From positions 52,729,384 to 52,793,383 of the forward strand of contig CP154955.1 in the NCBI GenBank assembly GCA_039621445.1: a DNA stretch of 64,000 nt, given 5' to 3'. Source of the stretch: Euglena gracilis (lineage: Eukaryota; Euglenida; Euglenophyceae; Euglenales). Each line of letters begins with the position of its first letter. Positions within the stretch are counted from its first letter, which is position 1. Below are positions 41,177-52,537 of the stretch, piece by piece. The position numbers and the translations under genes are program-made. The notes beneath the pieces were generated by a model. It did no database searches. It worked only from the letters and a program-made list of their open reading frames with translations, and was not told the DNA's origin.

Positions 41177-41704
41177 TGTCCGCGGAACCCGTCCTCGGGG
41201 TCCCCGGCGTAGGATCGATCTTCAAAATTTCCGTGGCCGTCAGCCACTCCTGGGTGCGTCGGCAGGTTTTGCCCCGATCCCCCCCGGGGACTGTCCCCAC
41301 CCACAACCCGGAGGGCTCCAGTTCCCGTGGTCTCGGCACACGCCCCACCCTGCCCGGCCCCCTCGAGGGGAATCAGACACACCGAATGCAGGGGGTGGGT
41401 GGGCTCAGGTCCACCCCCCGGAGTGTTTTGGGCTGTTGCTAAGAACGGGGATAAACCTGGAATTTCCCTAACCTCGGCCCGTGGACTCCCTACTTGCTTT
41501 TACCCTCCCTGATTCCCCGCTGTGTGCATGCTTGTGCGCGGCAAACCACACCGCTTGTTCAGCACAGCACACAAATTGATGATTTGATGTACAAGAGTGA
41601 ATTGATTGTTGATGTGTGACGACGGAAGATAGGGGAAGAAAAGGATGGAACAATATAGAAGTGGAAGACCCTGCAGAGGGGACAACGTACTTTTAAAATT
41701 CTGT

Positions 41705-41709
41705 ATTCT
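41705..41709. other. TRIM target site duplication (left)
   Basis: ATTCT at 41705-41709 and again at 42723-42727. The uninterrupted right LTR has a single ATTCT at the matching place (about 53728-53732), confirming a clean insertion. Confidence 0.92.
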
Positions 41710-41774
41710 TGTGTGCGGCAGACGGGAGATCCTACGGAGGTTGGTAGCCGGCGCGTAGTACCAAGCCGAGTATC

Positions 41775-41847
41775 GCTCGAGTAGCTTATTCGGTAAGGTG
41801 CTGGGCTCACACGCGGGAGGTCGTGGGTTCGAGCCCCAGGTCCCGCC
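41775..41847 (+). ncRNA. tRNA-Val-like cassette in TRIM LTR1
   Basis: The order of tRNA parts is preserved: a D-arm/A box (TAGCTTATTCGGTAAGG at 41782), an anticodon loop CTCACAC (anticodon CAC, U33 present), the variable region AGGTC, and a T arm with a perfect B box GGTTCGAGCCC (41826-41836). The T stem pairs at four of five positions and the D stem with wobbles; the anticodon stem has two mismatches and the acceptor stem does not pair. It is therefore a tRNA-derived polymerase III promoter module, not a working tRNA. The same cassette is in LTR2 (B box 42506-42516). Confidence 0.75.
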
Positions 41848-42032
41848 GTGTGAGTCCTGGTCGATCCCGTACGGGCAGAGGGCATACCGCGGGGATCGAC
41901 CGGCGCGTGCAACTGCGCCCAAGGACGAGACACTGGTTGGCCGGACCTTGGGTGTAGTTCCCCGCCTGAGGGCGTGCCACGGCAAGCAGTATGAGCTGCC
42001 CCGTGGCCGTCCAACCGCGGCCGACGTATACA

Positions 42033-42047
42033 TGGTAGCAGAGGAAC
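42033..42047 (+). promoter_or_regulatory. TRIM primer-binding site
   Basis: TGGTAGCAGAGGAAC follows LTR1 directly. It is one substitution from the TGGTATCAGAG motif used by many LTR elements that prime with initiator methionine tRNA. Confidence 0.85.
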
Positions 42048-42727
42048 CCGTCTAATGCCACACGAACCAGGAAGTCAGAGCCTGACCCCACGGCGCCCGG
42101 AAGGCGGAGGCGGACGCGCCGAGTCTAGGGCGACTGAAACTCCCACACCGTTCCAAAGTCTCAAGCCGATGCTAAGGGGGACGCTCCAAGGCGGCAGAGC
42201 CCGTGGAAGTCGACAACACGTAAACCGCCGGCAATAGCAAACCCGAGCTGCAGGGGTCGGCAGCCTGGTGACGCAGTACTCGTGAGAAGCACTCGGCCAA
42301 CTAGGGCCGTGTGAGGCATAACCCGAGCTGCAGGGGCCACGGCCATAGTGACGCAGTGGGCTAGTGTGGTAAGGCTCTTGGGAGGGGAGTGTGTGCGGCA
42401 GACGGGAGATCCTAGGGAGGTTGGTAGCCGGCGCGTAGTACCAAGCCGAGTATCGCTCGAGTAGCTTATTCGGTAAGGTGCTGGGCTCACACGCGGGAGG
42501 TCGTGGGTTCGAGCCCCAGGTCCCGCCGTGTGAGTCCTGGTCGATCCCGTACGGGCAGAGGGCATACCGCGAGGATCGACCGGCGCGTGCAACTGCGCCC
42601 AAGGACGAGACACTGGTTGGCCGGACCTTGGGTGTAGTTCCCCGCCTGAGGGCGTGCCACGGCAAGCAGTATGAGCTGCCCCGTGGCCGTCCAACGGCGG
42701 GTGGTGACGACCGACGTATACAATTCT

Positions 42728-45060
42728 GCCCCCCCCCCCCCGAACTTCGGCTCCGAACGAGCCTGAATCAGGGGGGCAAATAATCCACTCTTTAACCTCC
42801 CCCCCCCCGATTTCGGCCCTAAACAGCCAAAAATCAGGTTGGGGATTGGACCCCATTCTGTTTTCTGTGCGGCTGCGACCCCCCCCCCCCCAGTTCTGGG
42901 CTCTTGTCACCGAACTGGCTGGGGTGTTTATGTTTTGGGCTGAAATATTCGGGGAAAAAATTTCTCGCACAGCCCCCCCCCCCCCCACCGTTGAGGGCTG
43001 ACCCATCCCGAAACGGTTGAGAGTGGGACATTTTTATGCCAACCAACTGTGGAAAATCCTTAAAATTTTTCCTCCCGGAATCCTGGCTCTTCTCCCTGTC
43101 TGAAAACAGGAGAAAAAACCCCGGGGAGAAGCTCTGAATTTAACTAATTTTTGATGTGAAGAATCTGAAAATTCTGCACAAACAACCATAAAAAAGCCTG
43201 AAAAAAACTGGGAAAAGAAACTGAGAAAATAAACTGTCACTGCCACAGCCACAGCCATTCTCATCCTGATCGTTTAAATTCCTGCCCCCCCCCCCGGGTT
43301 TTCGGTTCCGAACAACCGCAAACCTGGTGGAGGTAAAAATGCACCAGCCACAGCCCAAATCTGTGGTTCTGGGTATTATTGCTGCCCCCCCCCCCCCCGG
43401 CCGGCCATTATCTGACCCAGGTTCGGGGAGGAAGAGAGACAAAAAGAGCTGCCCCCCCAGCCCAGAAATTGGCATCCTTTCAGCCTTATTTCGGCTGGGA
43501 GAGATAAAAATGCTGCCCCCCCCCCCCCAGCCCAGAAATTGGCTTCCTTTCAGCCATATTTCGGCTGGGAGAGATAAAAATGCTGCCCCCCCCCGCAGCC
43601 CAGGGCCTTCGGTTCTGCAAAACCAAAAACCTGGTGGAGGTCCATGATAAACTGCACAGGCTGTAACCACCTAAAATTATTCCGGTGCTACTGAACGCCT
43701 GAACCTGGAGGTCAGCAACCCGGGTCACAGAGTGGACGAAACAACCCAAACGACTCCAAAACTGCTGGGTGAACTGAAAAAAGAATGCATTAAAACAGGT
43801 TCACCTGGCCCATCTGAACATGCCAGGTGGCTGTAAATGACATCGGCCATTGGCTCCATGACGACCCGAATCAGTCATCTGGACACTTAACTGGCTGGGT
43901 CGAAAAAAAAGCTGTATTTTCTGCTGCTCAGCCAGAACCCGCCCCCCCCCCCCCGACCTGCCATCAGCCAGCCCAGGTCAGGGGGAAAAGAGCATAAAAA
44001 AGTCTTCCCAGCCTAACCCCCCCCGACCTGCCTTAGGCCTCGGCCAGCCCAGGTCAGGGGGAAAGAGTTTTTAAAAAAAGAAATGTCTGACCGGCTGCCC
44101 CCCCCCCAGCCCAGAATTCGGCTTACTTCCAGCCGCATTTCTGCTGGGGAGGGATTGCCATTCCCCACCCCCCGACCTGACCACCAGCCCAGGTTTCAGG
44201 AGGAGGGGAAAAAATAACCATTCTTTCTGCCCCCCAAACCCAGATTATCGGTCTACAGCCGTAAATCTGTGGTGGGCGAATTTAATGTTGTTCCTCCCCT
44301 CCTCCCCGAATTCGGCCAGCCAGCCAAATTTCAGGGTTGGGAAAAAAAATTGGTCTGTCACACCCTGGATTCGGCACGAAACAGCCGTAATTCAGGGTTC
44401 ACCCCCCCCCCCAGGTGTTGGCCGACAGCCTGAACCTGGTGGGTGAAGAAAACAAAAGTCTCCGACATAAAAACTGGGCACTCCTTCTGGCAGTGGGGTC
44501 GTGGTTCAGCCCAGCCACAGCCGCAGCCGCAGCCGCAGAAAGCTGTGGAGTTCGCTGCAAAATCTGGACCAGCCACATACCCTGGCTGTCCGTTGCTTCC
44601 AACGGTCGCTGGTCCAATGACCATACGAACCTTGGACAGCCTTGATAAAAAATCACCCTCGGCAGCAAATGAATTTTCTATAAAAGCACAGCCAACTTAA
44701 TGGAGGGAAAATAAAAATTCCCCTCGATCAGCCCCCCCCCCCCACCCCCGCACGGTTCTGCTAAATCATGCTCAGGTTGGGGACTGGGGTTCGCAAAAAT
44801 AATCTGATCCCCCCCCCCGTTCTGGCCCGTACACATCCAGAAACGAGGGTTCAGGGGAAGAAATACCCCTGGGCTCCCCCCCCCGTTCTGGCCCGACCTC
44901 TTCCAGAAATGGGGGGTGAGGAAATTACCCCAGGGCTGCCCCCTCCCCGTTCTGACCCGATCTCTTCCAGAAACGGGGGTTCCAGGGGAGGAAATGCCCC
45001 ATGGCTGCACCCCCCCTGCCCGAGGCTGAACTCCTCACCACAGGGCCAGGGGAGAATGAA
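42728..45060. repeat. Array of C-tract-headed stem-loops in the LTR (left copy)
   Basis: About twenty consecutive modules share one plan: a tract of 7-15 C, a stem arm of 10-16 bases, a loop of 10-30 bases, the complementary arm, then a purine-rich tail. Examples: CAGCCCAGAAATTGGC with ATTTCGGCTGGG (43515 and 43574), GACCTGCC with CCCAGGTC (43955), CAGCCCAGAATTCGGC with TTTCTGCTGGGG (44108-44155), CCCTGGATTCGGC with GCCGTAATTCAGGG (44360-44400). The stems differ in sequence between modules. The array is repeated at 53730-56035 in the other LTR. Confidence 0.8.
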
Positions 45061-46055
45061 AATATTCTGAAAACCCATTCTGGGAGTGGATTGTTGCCAT
45101 TACCACGCCTCAGATAAAGGTTTTGGACCATCCATCTGACTGACAGGCTCCTGAAACTCCTTGGTCCACGTTTCGATACGGGTAGAGACAGCACTGCAAA
45201 TTGAGTATAATTCACCACCGTTTGGGTCCCAAAGATCTTGCAAATCTTTGAAATTCCGTCCATTGGACTTCGGGTCCGGCAATTCCATGCCGAGACTTGT
45301 CCCATCTGCAAATTGCACCTGCAAAAACAACAGGCATTTTCCACCCCATCTCATGCAACCATTCTGCTAAATGGTCACATTTAAGGAATGGAGGAGGCAG
45401 CCTAGCCCCCATTTGCTTTTCAGGGCGAGTTTCTGAACAATCCGCAGGTCTAAACCCTGTGGACGTCCAAAACCTCCCCTCAAATGCTCCCTTGTGCTTT
45501 CCGGGGTGAGTTTCAGAACAATCCACAGGTCTAAACCCTGTGGACGTCCAAAATCTCCCCTCAAAAACTCCCTTCAGGACTCCCAGCTACACTGGAGGCC
45601 TTCAGGAGGTGTTTGTGAGGGAAAACGCTAGTCTAGAGGCCTTGAACCTCTAGACCCTGTGGCCCCTCTGTCCAACCCTCTGATCATCCACAGTCTGATT
45701 TGGGCAAAATCCCAACCCTCATGACTAGGGTCTATGACTGAACCATATACCCTGAGTCCATTTCTGTATGTTTGTGTGCTGGACTCCCTTCCAATTGGGG
45801 GGGATTTGGTCCGCGCGTCCATAGGCTCCTTTCTTACCCAGTTGGGATCTCTTAATTTGGAAAAAAATCTGGCGGATGGCACCTGGAAATCTGAAATTCC
45901 ACAGCCAGCCCCCTATATCATTGGATGCGCCTTCCGAAGCGCTATCCAAAGATATTCAATTTAGGGCGTCACTCAGCCGTTTTCCAACTTTCACTTCCGG
46001 AGCCTCTTCCAGGCTGGAGCGTGGCTGTCCAAACAGCCAACACCCCCTCCCTTGC

Positions 46056-49000
46056 GACCCTTAGTCGGACACACTCAAATCCAATTTTTGTAAACCCCCC
46101 CTCCCAACTTCACCTCGACCCAGGTGAAGAAGGTCGGGTGGTGCAAATGTTGTCCCTCCTAGCAGTCATGTGGTACACAATCCCACAAAGTGGGATATCT
46201 CCGGTTTCAGTCTCTCCGGTTTTGGGGTTAGTAACATCGCCACTCCAAGCTCCGTCCCAGGCACCGCGTCCACGTTGGTCTCCCCTTGCCCTCGCCATAT
46301 CACTTGCCCATGCCTCGTCCAATCTCCTTGCCCTTACCCTTGCCGCCCTTACCCTTGCCTTGCAACACAACAAAGAACGAGGGTCCAGGAGAACTTTCGG
46401 GAGTCCACCACCCAAGGGAAATCCAACCCGTCGTTACTACACTCGGGACTCCAAAAGGTCGCCATTGGTGAGCAACCATCATTTTTGCCACTTTGCCCCC
46501 TGTAGGCCCTGTTTCTTACATGGGACAGCCACAACCCACCCACTATGCCTGTCTACGCACAAGACAATGACATTATGGAGGGTCCCTTCATGCTGAACAG
46601 GTGGCATGTCAAAAATGTCCAAGGCAACCGAAATCATCGCCTGGGGTGGCATGGGAGTGGGTTCCAGAGGGCCTTCCAAGAATCTGGGCCTTTGGCAGGC
46701 CTGGCAGTTCTCACACTCACCCATCACCACCTTGGCGAACTTTTTCACCGATGCCTCGTCCTCCCACTTGTACCGTACGGACATGGCATCCCACAGCCGT
46801 GGGAATCCGGAATGCCCCAGGTATGTATGGAAATCCCTGACCACTGCGGTTTGGAGGCTCCATGGAACACACAGGAGACCATCCACATACATGAAACCAT
46901 TCTCCACCCTCACACCCTTGGGCCATGACATCCCTGGTGTTTGGGTTCGAGCAAAAATTGGACCAAAACTCGGGCATTTCCCGTATTCCAAACCCCAATT
47001 CACCTCCCAGAGTTTGCCGAAATCCACCTGTGTGGGTTTAGGAATTGGTGTGGTAGAGAGCGTGTGGGAAGAGGTTGCAGGGTTTGCAAGCTCCTCGGCG
47101 CCCGTACTTGAGGAATCCACTACAGGTCCAGCAATGTCGTTCGCTTCCTCCTCAGTAGACCAATGAGCATTCCCATATTGGTCTACATATTGGGGCTGAA
47201 CTTCCTCGGATCCTTGTGTTGCAGGGGTTGGCAGGGGTTCTGTTCCTCCTACATCCCCCACAAACGAGGCATCCTCTTGTGCACTTTCCCATCCTATGTC
47301 CTGGGTCCCAGTCTCTTTACCACTCCGAGTGGTATCACCCCGAATCCAGGCATTTTGCTGTGTGGGTGGTCCTCGGAGCCTAACCCACATGCAATTTGCC
47401 TCCTCCCTTTTCTCCTCACGAATCAGAGCCGTGACGTCTTCCTTGTCCTGCGCCGTGCCGTGGCTACTCACATCCTTCACGGCTTCACTCGCAGGATATG
47501 CCCACCTGGTAAGGATGTCCGCTATTGTGTTGTCCTTTCCAGGCGCGTAACCTACTGTCAAATCATATTTTGACAGGAGTTGGTGACGTCGCGCCCTTCG
47601 GCCTAGGGGTCCGCTTGGGGTATCCAGGACCTCCTTCGCCCAGAATTCCAGGCTCCGGTGATCCGTCAACACCAAGACGGGTTGGAGGCCTATCCATGAC
47701 TCCCGTTTTTGAAGGGCCGCTATAATGGCATATGTTTCCTGCTCCCTCGGCACCCAATTCCGTTGGCTGTCCGTGAGCTTCCTGCTCATGAACGCCACCG
47801 GCGATGTCTTTTTCGCCAAGACATCCTCCACTGTCGGTGCCCGATCCTCGTCTATGAGTTGCTCCAACGTAGCCCCTATTGCATATTGGCTTGCGTCAGC
47901 TCTCAAGACGAAAGGCTTGTCGGGGTTCACCCTTTGCAAGATGAGCTCCCCACAAAGCCTTGATTTTATATCCTGAAATGCCTCCTCGTCCTCCTTATCC
48001 CACGTGATTTGTTTTTTGGATCCCTTTTTCCCCTCGCTGCGAGGGATTTTCAACTTGTCTTGGAGTCGCGACACAACCCGTGCATACTCCTTGACATACG
48101 AACTGTAGTAGTTCGTAAAACCCAAAAATGCTCTAAGGGCCGTGATCGTCTGTAGCCTTTGCCATTTCTCAATGGCCCTGAGCTTGCCAGGTTCTGGTCT
48201 ACGGGTCCCGTTCTCCAGAACATGGCCGCAAAATGCAACCCCCTTAACAAAAAACTTACACTTTCGGACATCACAGATCAATTTGGCATCCTTGAGGACT
48301 TCTAGCACCCGTCTCAGGTCCCTGTCGTGGGCTGCTAGCAGATCCTCCCCCTCCTCCACCCGAGTTCCAACCAAGAAATCATCGATGAAGGGGTCAGCTA
48401 CATCCCTCACCGATGATAGAACATCCTCCATCATCTGTTTGAACTGTTGACTGGCGTTTGTCAGACCCATTACATTTACCCTCCACTGGAAAACCTCCAG
48501 TGGAGTGTAACAAGCTGTGATGGGTCGACTATCTGGGTGTAAAGGTTGCTGGTGGAAAGCCTGCCGCAAATCCATGATTGAAAAAATTTGCCTTCCACCC
48601 TGTTTTACCAACAAATCTTCAATCACAGGTAGTGGATATGAGATCCTCCGAGTCTGAGAATTCGGACCTCTCATATCTACCACCCCTCGCCAGTCCCCAT
48701 CCTTTTTCGAACAACAAAAGTATTGGACATCCATTCACTGACCACCCCCTCAGGAATTCTTTCAATGTACCCCCGATCCTGCCATACTCTTGTCACTTTG
48801 CAATGGGCCTCAAACTTCTCCCCGTGCAAGCGAAAAGGTTTGGCTTGGGTAGGTACGGCACCTTCCTTGAGGGGTATTGTGGCATTCCCATATGGGCCTC
48901 TGACAGGTGGGTCCTTGAGCGGTTCCTTGTCAAAGACCACCCCGTCATAATCCCTCTGAATTTTTTCTCGAAGGTCAAGAATTCTGGGATCCACATTTTC

Positions 49001-49110
49001 CTCCTCACGTGCCTCCACGATGTTGCGTATGGCCTTGGAATTGCCCAGGTGCTGCAACGCCTTGGCAATACGCCTCCTCTCAGCCTGGGTGAGCTTTTCA
49101 CCGTCACAAT
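46056..49110 (-). pseudogene. Gypsy pol: reverse transcriptase, RNase H, truncated integrase
   Basis: The RT starts in a frame near 49057 and shifts near 48730 to a 751-codon frame (48734-46479). RT motifs include FSIMDLRQAFHQ (first Asp) and DPFIDDFLVG, where the usual YxDD is FIDD. RNase H has LRADASQYAIGATL and DHRSLEFW. The integrase zinc finger has the H-H-C-C pattern (HTYLGHSG ... CENCQAC) near 46800-46660, and the core has its first Asp in ALDIFDM. A frameshift follows near 46480. The frame then turns Gly/Lys-rich and runs into the polypurine tract, with no sign of the last catalytic Glu or a C-terminal domain. Confidence 0.85.
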
Positions 49111-49132
49111 TGTGACCCTCAGGTGGTACTTG

Positions 49133-49900
49133 CTACTTCATTTTCCACAGGATTTGTTCAAACCCCGTGTCCAAATCCTGCGAAACAGGAGCCTGTGTTG
49201 GGTTTCCGGACCTTAGTGGTTCCCCCTCACGGATCATCCTCACACGTCTCCTTTGGTCCTTCCCACACCGTTTTCTCTTTTGTTTCCTCTCTCCTGTCCA
49301 ACCATACAGGAGAGCAAAATACGGTTCATCAATGGCCAAGGCTTTATGGTGGGGGAAAACGCCAATGTGATTCTGGGACATCCATGGAAAAGACAGAATT
49401 GCATCCACCTCCATGGATGCTTCATAAAATTCCGTCTCACACGAGACCAAATTCGGCAAAAATTCCCCGTTGACTTCTGTCGAAAGGTCACCCCCAATGT
49501 GACCTTCTTGTTTCCCCCATCCATTACTTGATTGTTGGCCGTCACCAATCTGATTGGCTGATCAGAATATTCCAAAAATCTGGACTCAAGCAAACCTGCC
49601 TTAATCAGGTTCACCTGGGCCCCGGTATCGATGAGGGCATTCAGAACCATGCCTTCACCGTTTGGTAATCGTACAAACAGTCTCATGAGCAATTGTAAAT
49701 CCTCGCCTGTTTCCAGAATTTTATTCAGCTTGAACTTCGACACCCGGTTCAAGCACCGCTGTGGAATAAATTCAGTGGGCAATTTCACTGGGGGTGAGGT
49801 CCTTTCACCCAGCCCCGAATGAATTTGCCCCTTGCGTAATGGGGGTGCACTCATCAGGTTATCCACCAATGCACCAGCCATCCTCCCCTTTTGCTTGGGT
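49133..49900 (-). pseudogene. Gypsy aspartic protease
   Basis: The frame contains NALIDTGAQVNLIKAGLL near 49640-49590 (catalytic DTGA) preceded by a hydrophobic strand, and after a frameshift near 49450 a DAILSFPWM segment, matching the conserved ILG strand of retropepsins (the Gly is Ser here). It follows the methyltransferase region in the same open frame (50085-49240), so the two were probably one polyprotein. Confidence 0.75.
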
Positions 49901-49919
49901 GAAAAACTCATCTCATTTC

Positions 49920-50674
49920 CACCCAGCCTTACCCGGTGTCTCCTGGTGCCCCAGGGGGTCACCACCAGGTTTTCACAGGTCTGTTTATCACACAAAACAT
50001 TAGGGAGGGCCGCAATTCGTGAACAACACCAAATTCTTGTTGGCTTCATGGTAACCCCAACAAGAAAATTGTCAATAATCCACATCGATAAAATTCAAAT
50101 CCTGCATAAAATCCCTGGATCGCAGAAACCCAAACCTGGGGTTCTCAATCCACCAGAACCGTGGTTGAAAGTACTCTATAATTTCAAGAGTCCTTTGAAC
50201 CAGGGCATCTGCCTTTTCAAAATCCCTTGGCCTCTGAACCTTAGCATTGGAGTAGCCTTCACAGGGAGGGCCAGCCGCTATTACGTCAAAATAATTGCTG
50301 GAAAATTCCCTGTAATCCCACTCCAAAATATCCCTGCAAATCGTGGGGTTTCCGCGGGGTTGGATGTCTAGGGAAATGACTTCGTACCCTTGGTCGCGAA
50401 ATTTATTTCCCACGCTGTTGGTTCCAGAAAAAAGATCCAGCATGCTCAATGTTTTCTGGGAACCACCCGCCTGTGTGGTCCCTGGCACCTGTGGGGGGTC
50501 CTGATGGTGAGATGGGCCACCCACAAAACCTTTCTCCTTACCATGCTGACCGTTTAAATTGCGAGGAGAAAGCTGGGAAAATCTGGAGTGGTTGGGCTGG
50601 CTCCCCATAAATCCTGTCAATGGGGGCACTGCCTCCGCACTCCCATGTTTGGAAGTCAGATACACTGGAGGAGT
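49920..50674 (-). CDS. C5-cytosine DNA methyltransferase domain in gypsy pol
   Basis: The frame 50674-50072 begins right after the gag stop codon and contains the ordered C5-methyltransferase motifs: motif I, MLDLFSGTNSVG (S-adenosylmethionine binding); the motif II acidic residue in VISLDIQ; motif IV, AAGPPCEGYS with the catalytic Cys; and motif VI, WWIENPR with the ENP Glu. It stops at 50072, but the next frame (50085 down) continues with VGVTMKPTRIW, like the segment before the target-recognition region of such enzymes, so a frame change near 50080 splits the domain. Its place between nucleocapsid and protease shows capture by the element. Methylation of element or host DNA is inferred. 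Confidence 0.85.
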
Positions 50675-52489
50675 TTACTCAACGGTTGGTGACGACGGGA
50701 AGAGGTGCAAGGCAGATTTCGGGTTCAATTTAGGGTTGGGGTGGTTAGCACATTTTACTGTGGAGGGGTCCTGACAGCCAGAGGTCCTGCCCTCTCCCTC
50801 GCAAAACCCCAGGCCCCCATACTCAGCATCCTGAGGCCGAGCAGGTGCTGGCTGGGCCGGGCCCTCGCCCTTCCCTTCACCCTGCACTGGCTGGTGAGGA
50901 GAGGCATTCGGCCCTTTCCCTTTGCCTTTCCCTTTCCCCCAATCTGGAACGCCTTTGCCCTTGCCTCCCTTGCTCCCCTTCCCAGAGCAAAAGAGTGCAT
51001 TGTATTCTGGGCATTCCCTTTTGAAGTGAGACGGGGCACCACAGTAGTAACAACCTGATTGGCGGTTTGCGGTGGGTGTTGCCAATTTTGCTGGGGGGGC
51101 CGCACCCCAGGTGGAGCTTTAACTGGCTGCACCTGTGGTGGGGCTGGCTGGGCTGGCTGTTGAACCGGGTCAACTTTCTTCGCCGGTTCACGTTTTGCTG
51201 CTACCTTGAGAATCTCCCCCTCCATTTCAGTCTCACCCTGCTCGATGTTGAGAACGTTGGGAGAAAAGCGTGTGTTTTTGGTATACTGGGGCCTGTGGTC
51301 GTTGAAATTCAGGACCTTATCCTGTCTTTCACGGATCCACAATTTGTCATCCACAAGCCTGAAAATTTCATCCAGCGTGATTTTCCACTCTATTCCTTCG
51401 ATCTGCAGGGGTCTGGAGTAATTGGCAATCCGCCTCCCATTAAAACTGATCAACCTTTCCATGGGAGTCCTGGAGTCAAAAGCCACAATGTACTCTCCCC
51501 CTCCCATGGATTTCACTGCCTTGGGGGAAGTGCCAACCAAACTGATAATTGTGTTGCTTAACACCTGATCTGACAAATAAGGTGGGGCAAACATCCTGAC
51601 ACGGGGATTTTTCTGTGTTTTAATGCAAGAATCCTCTGTAATCCATTTCGATATAAATTCAGGAACTCTTTTGATCAGCAACCGAATTGCTTCTTCGGCA
51701 GATGTATCCTTCACGCAGAGCTTGGCTGACATAAACCTTACCCAAAAATCATTCCAATCTGCCCGGGTGGTCTTTCCAGGGGTCTTCAACGAAATGTTAT
51801 ACCAAGTCCTCCTAGCTTCAAAGTTATTTTCAGGTGCACATCTCGCCTTGATCCGCGCAAAAACCGTCGTGAATCCAGGCTTTGCACCTGAACGTTGCAG
51901 AAATTTAATTTCCTGTTTGAGACTGTCACACAAACAGGACTCGAAAATCTGCAGCTTCATTGACTCCCCATATTCCCTCCACTCGAAAATGGCCTGCCAA
52001 TACATTTCTCAATCTGCCTCAAAATTCTGCCAATCAGGAGACCTATCGTCGAATCGGGGAGGTCTAATTGACTTGGCAATTTCTGACACCACCAGGTCAC
52101 CCCCCCAGGGGTAAAACACGATGGTGCTGACCCCCTGCTCCACCCCCCGCAGAAACTGGTCGAATGGAATAAGTGGGACCTTGATTCCCGCTTTGCAATG
52201 AAGGAAAAGGTCCTGAAAAAAATGGGGTTGGACCTTCTTCAAGTGGTTCCAAAACAAAACCAGTCTCAGGGGTGGCTCGTGCAGGAACAGGCTGCACAAG
52301 GTCAGCCGGTTTCTGCACCGCTATTACTGGTTCCACATTCACAGTTACAGGCACCACAACCGGTGCTGGGAATGCGACTGTGGAAGACGACGATTTCTCC
52401 TTTAGGTCTCTTTCAACCTGGAGGAGCGTATCGTTTATTCTTGCTGCTGAAAATTCTGAAGATAAAAACTGGTTGGCCACTTGCCCCAA
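50675..52489 (-). pseudogene. Gypsy gag: capsid-like region and zinc knuckle
   Basis: The frame 52299-50755 has a TGA at about 52006-52008 (between FEAD and EMYWQ), followed by a capsid-like helical region with WNDFWVRFMSAKLCV and FVRLP-like downstream parts. A Pro/Gln-rich linker follows. In another frame (51085-50675) a CCHC zinc knuckle, CYYCGAPSHFKREC, is followed by a Gly/Lys-rich basic tail. The zinc-knuckle frame ends with TAA (50677-50675) directly before the methyltransferase codons in the same frame. The upstream Pro/Val-rich stretch (52489-52097) also belongs here. Confidence 0.7.
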
Positions 52490-52537
52490 TGCAGACTGAA
52501 CTCCTTTCTCAACATTTTGAACTGCCCCCTGCAGATT

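Larger units (their letters stand above)
41710..42722 (+). mobile_element. TRIM (terminal-repeat retrotransposon in miniature)
   Basis: A complete 1013-bp element. LTR1 is 41710-42032 (323 bp) and LTR2 is 42390-42722 (333 bp; it has 10 extra bases near its end). Both start TGTGTGCGGCAG and end GTATACA. The primer-binding site begins immediately after LTR1 (TGGTAGCAGAGGAAC, 42033), resembling the complement of the 3' end of initiator tRNA-Met. A polypurine tract (GGGAGGGGAG, 42380-42389) abuts LTR2. The 357-bp interior has no coding capacity. A 5-bp target duplication flanks the element. It would depend on proteins of another LTR element. Confidence 0.93.
41177..46042 (-). repeat. Gypsy 3' LTR (interrupted by a TRIM)
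   Basis: Matches 53245-57035 over its whole length except for the TRIM at 41710-42722. About 42728-45060 is a serial array of stem-loops, each led by a C tract of 7-15 (plus strand). The part 45420-45570 holds a tandem duplication of about 77 bp (GGTCTAAACCCTGTGGACGT). Most differences between the LTRs are C-tract lengths. Confidence 0.9.

Noticed and set aside
41775-41847. A functional tRNA-Val(CAC) gene
   Set aside because: The acceptor stem does not pair and the anticodon stem has two mismatches; the segment is repeated in both LTRs of a TRIM, so it is a tRNA-derived promoter module.
41710-42722. Two tandem tRNA-derived SINEs
   Set aside because: The two units begin TG and end CA, are followed or preceded by a primer-binding site and polypurine tract, and a single 5-bp target duplication encloses both, which fits a TRIM better.
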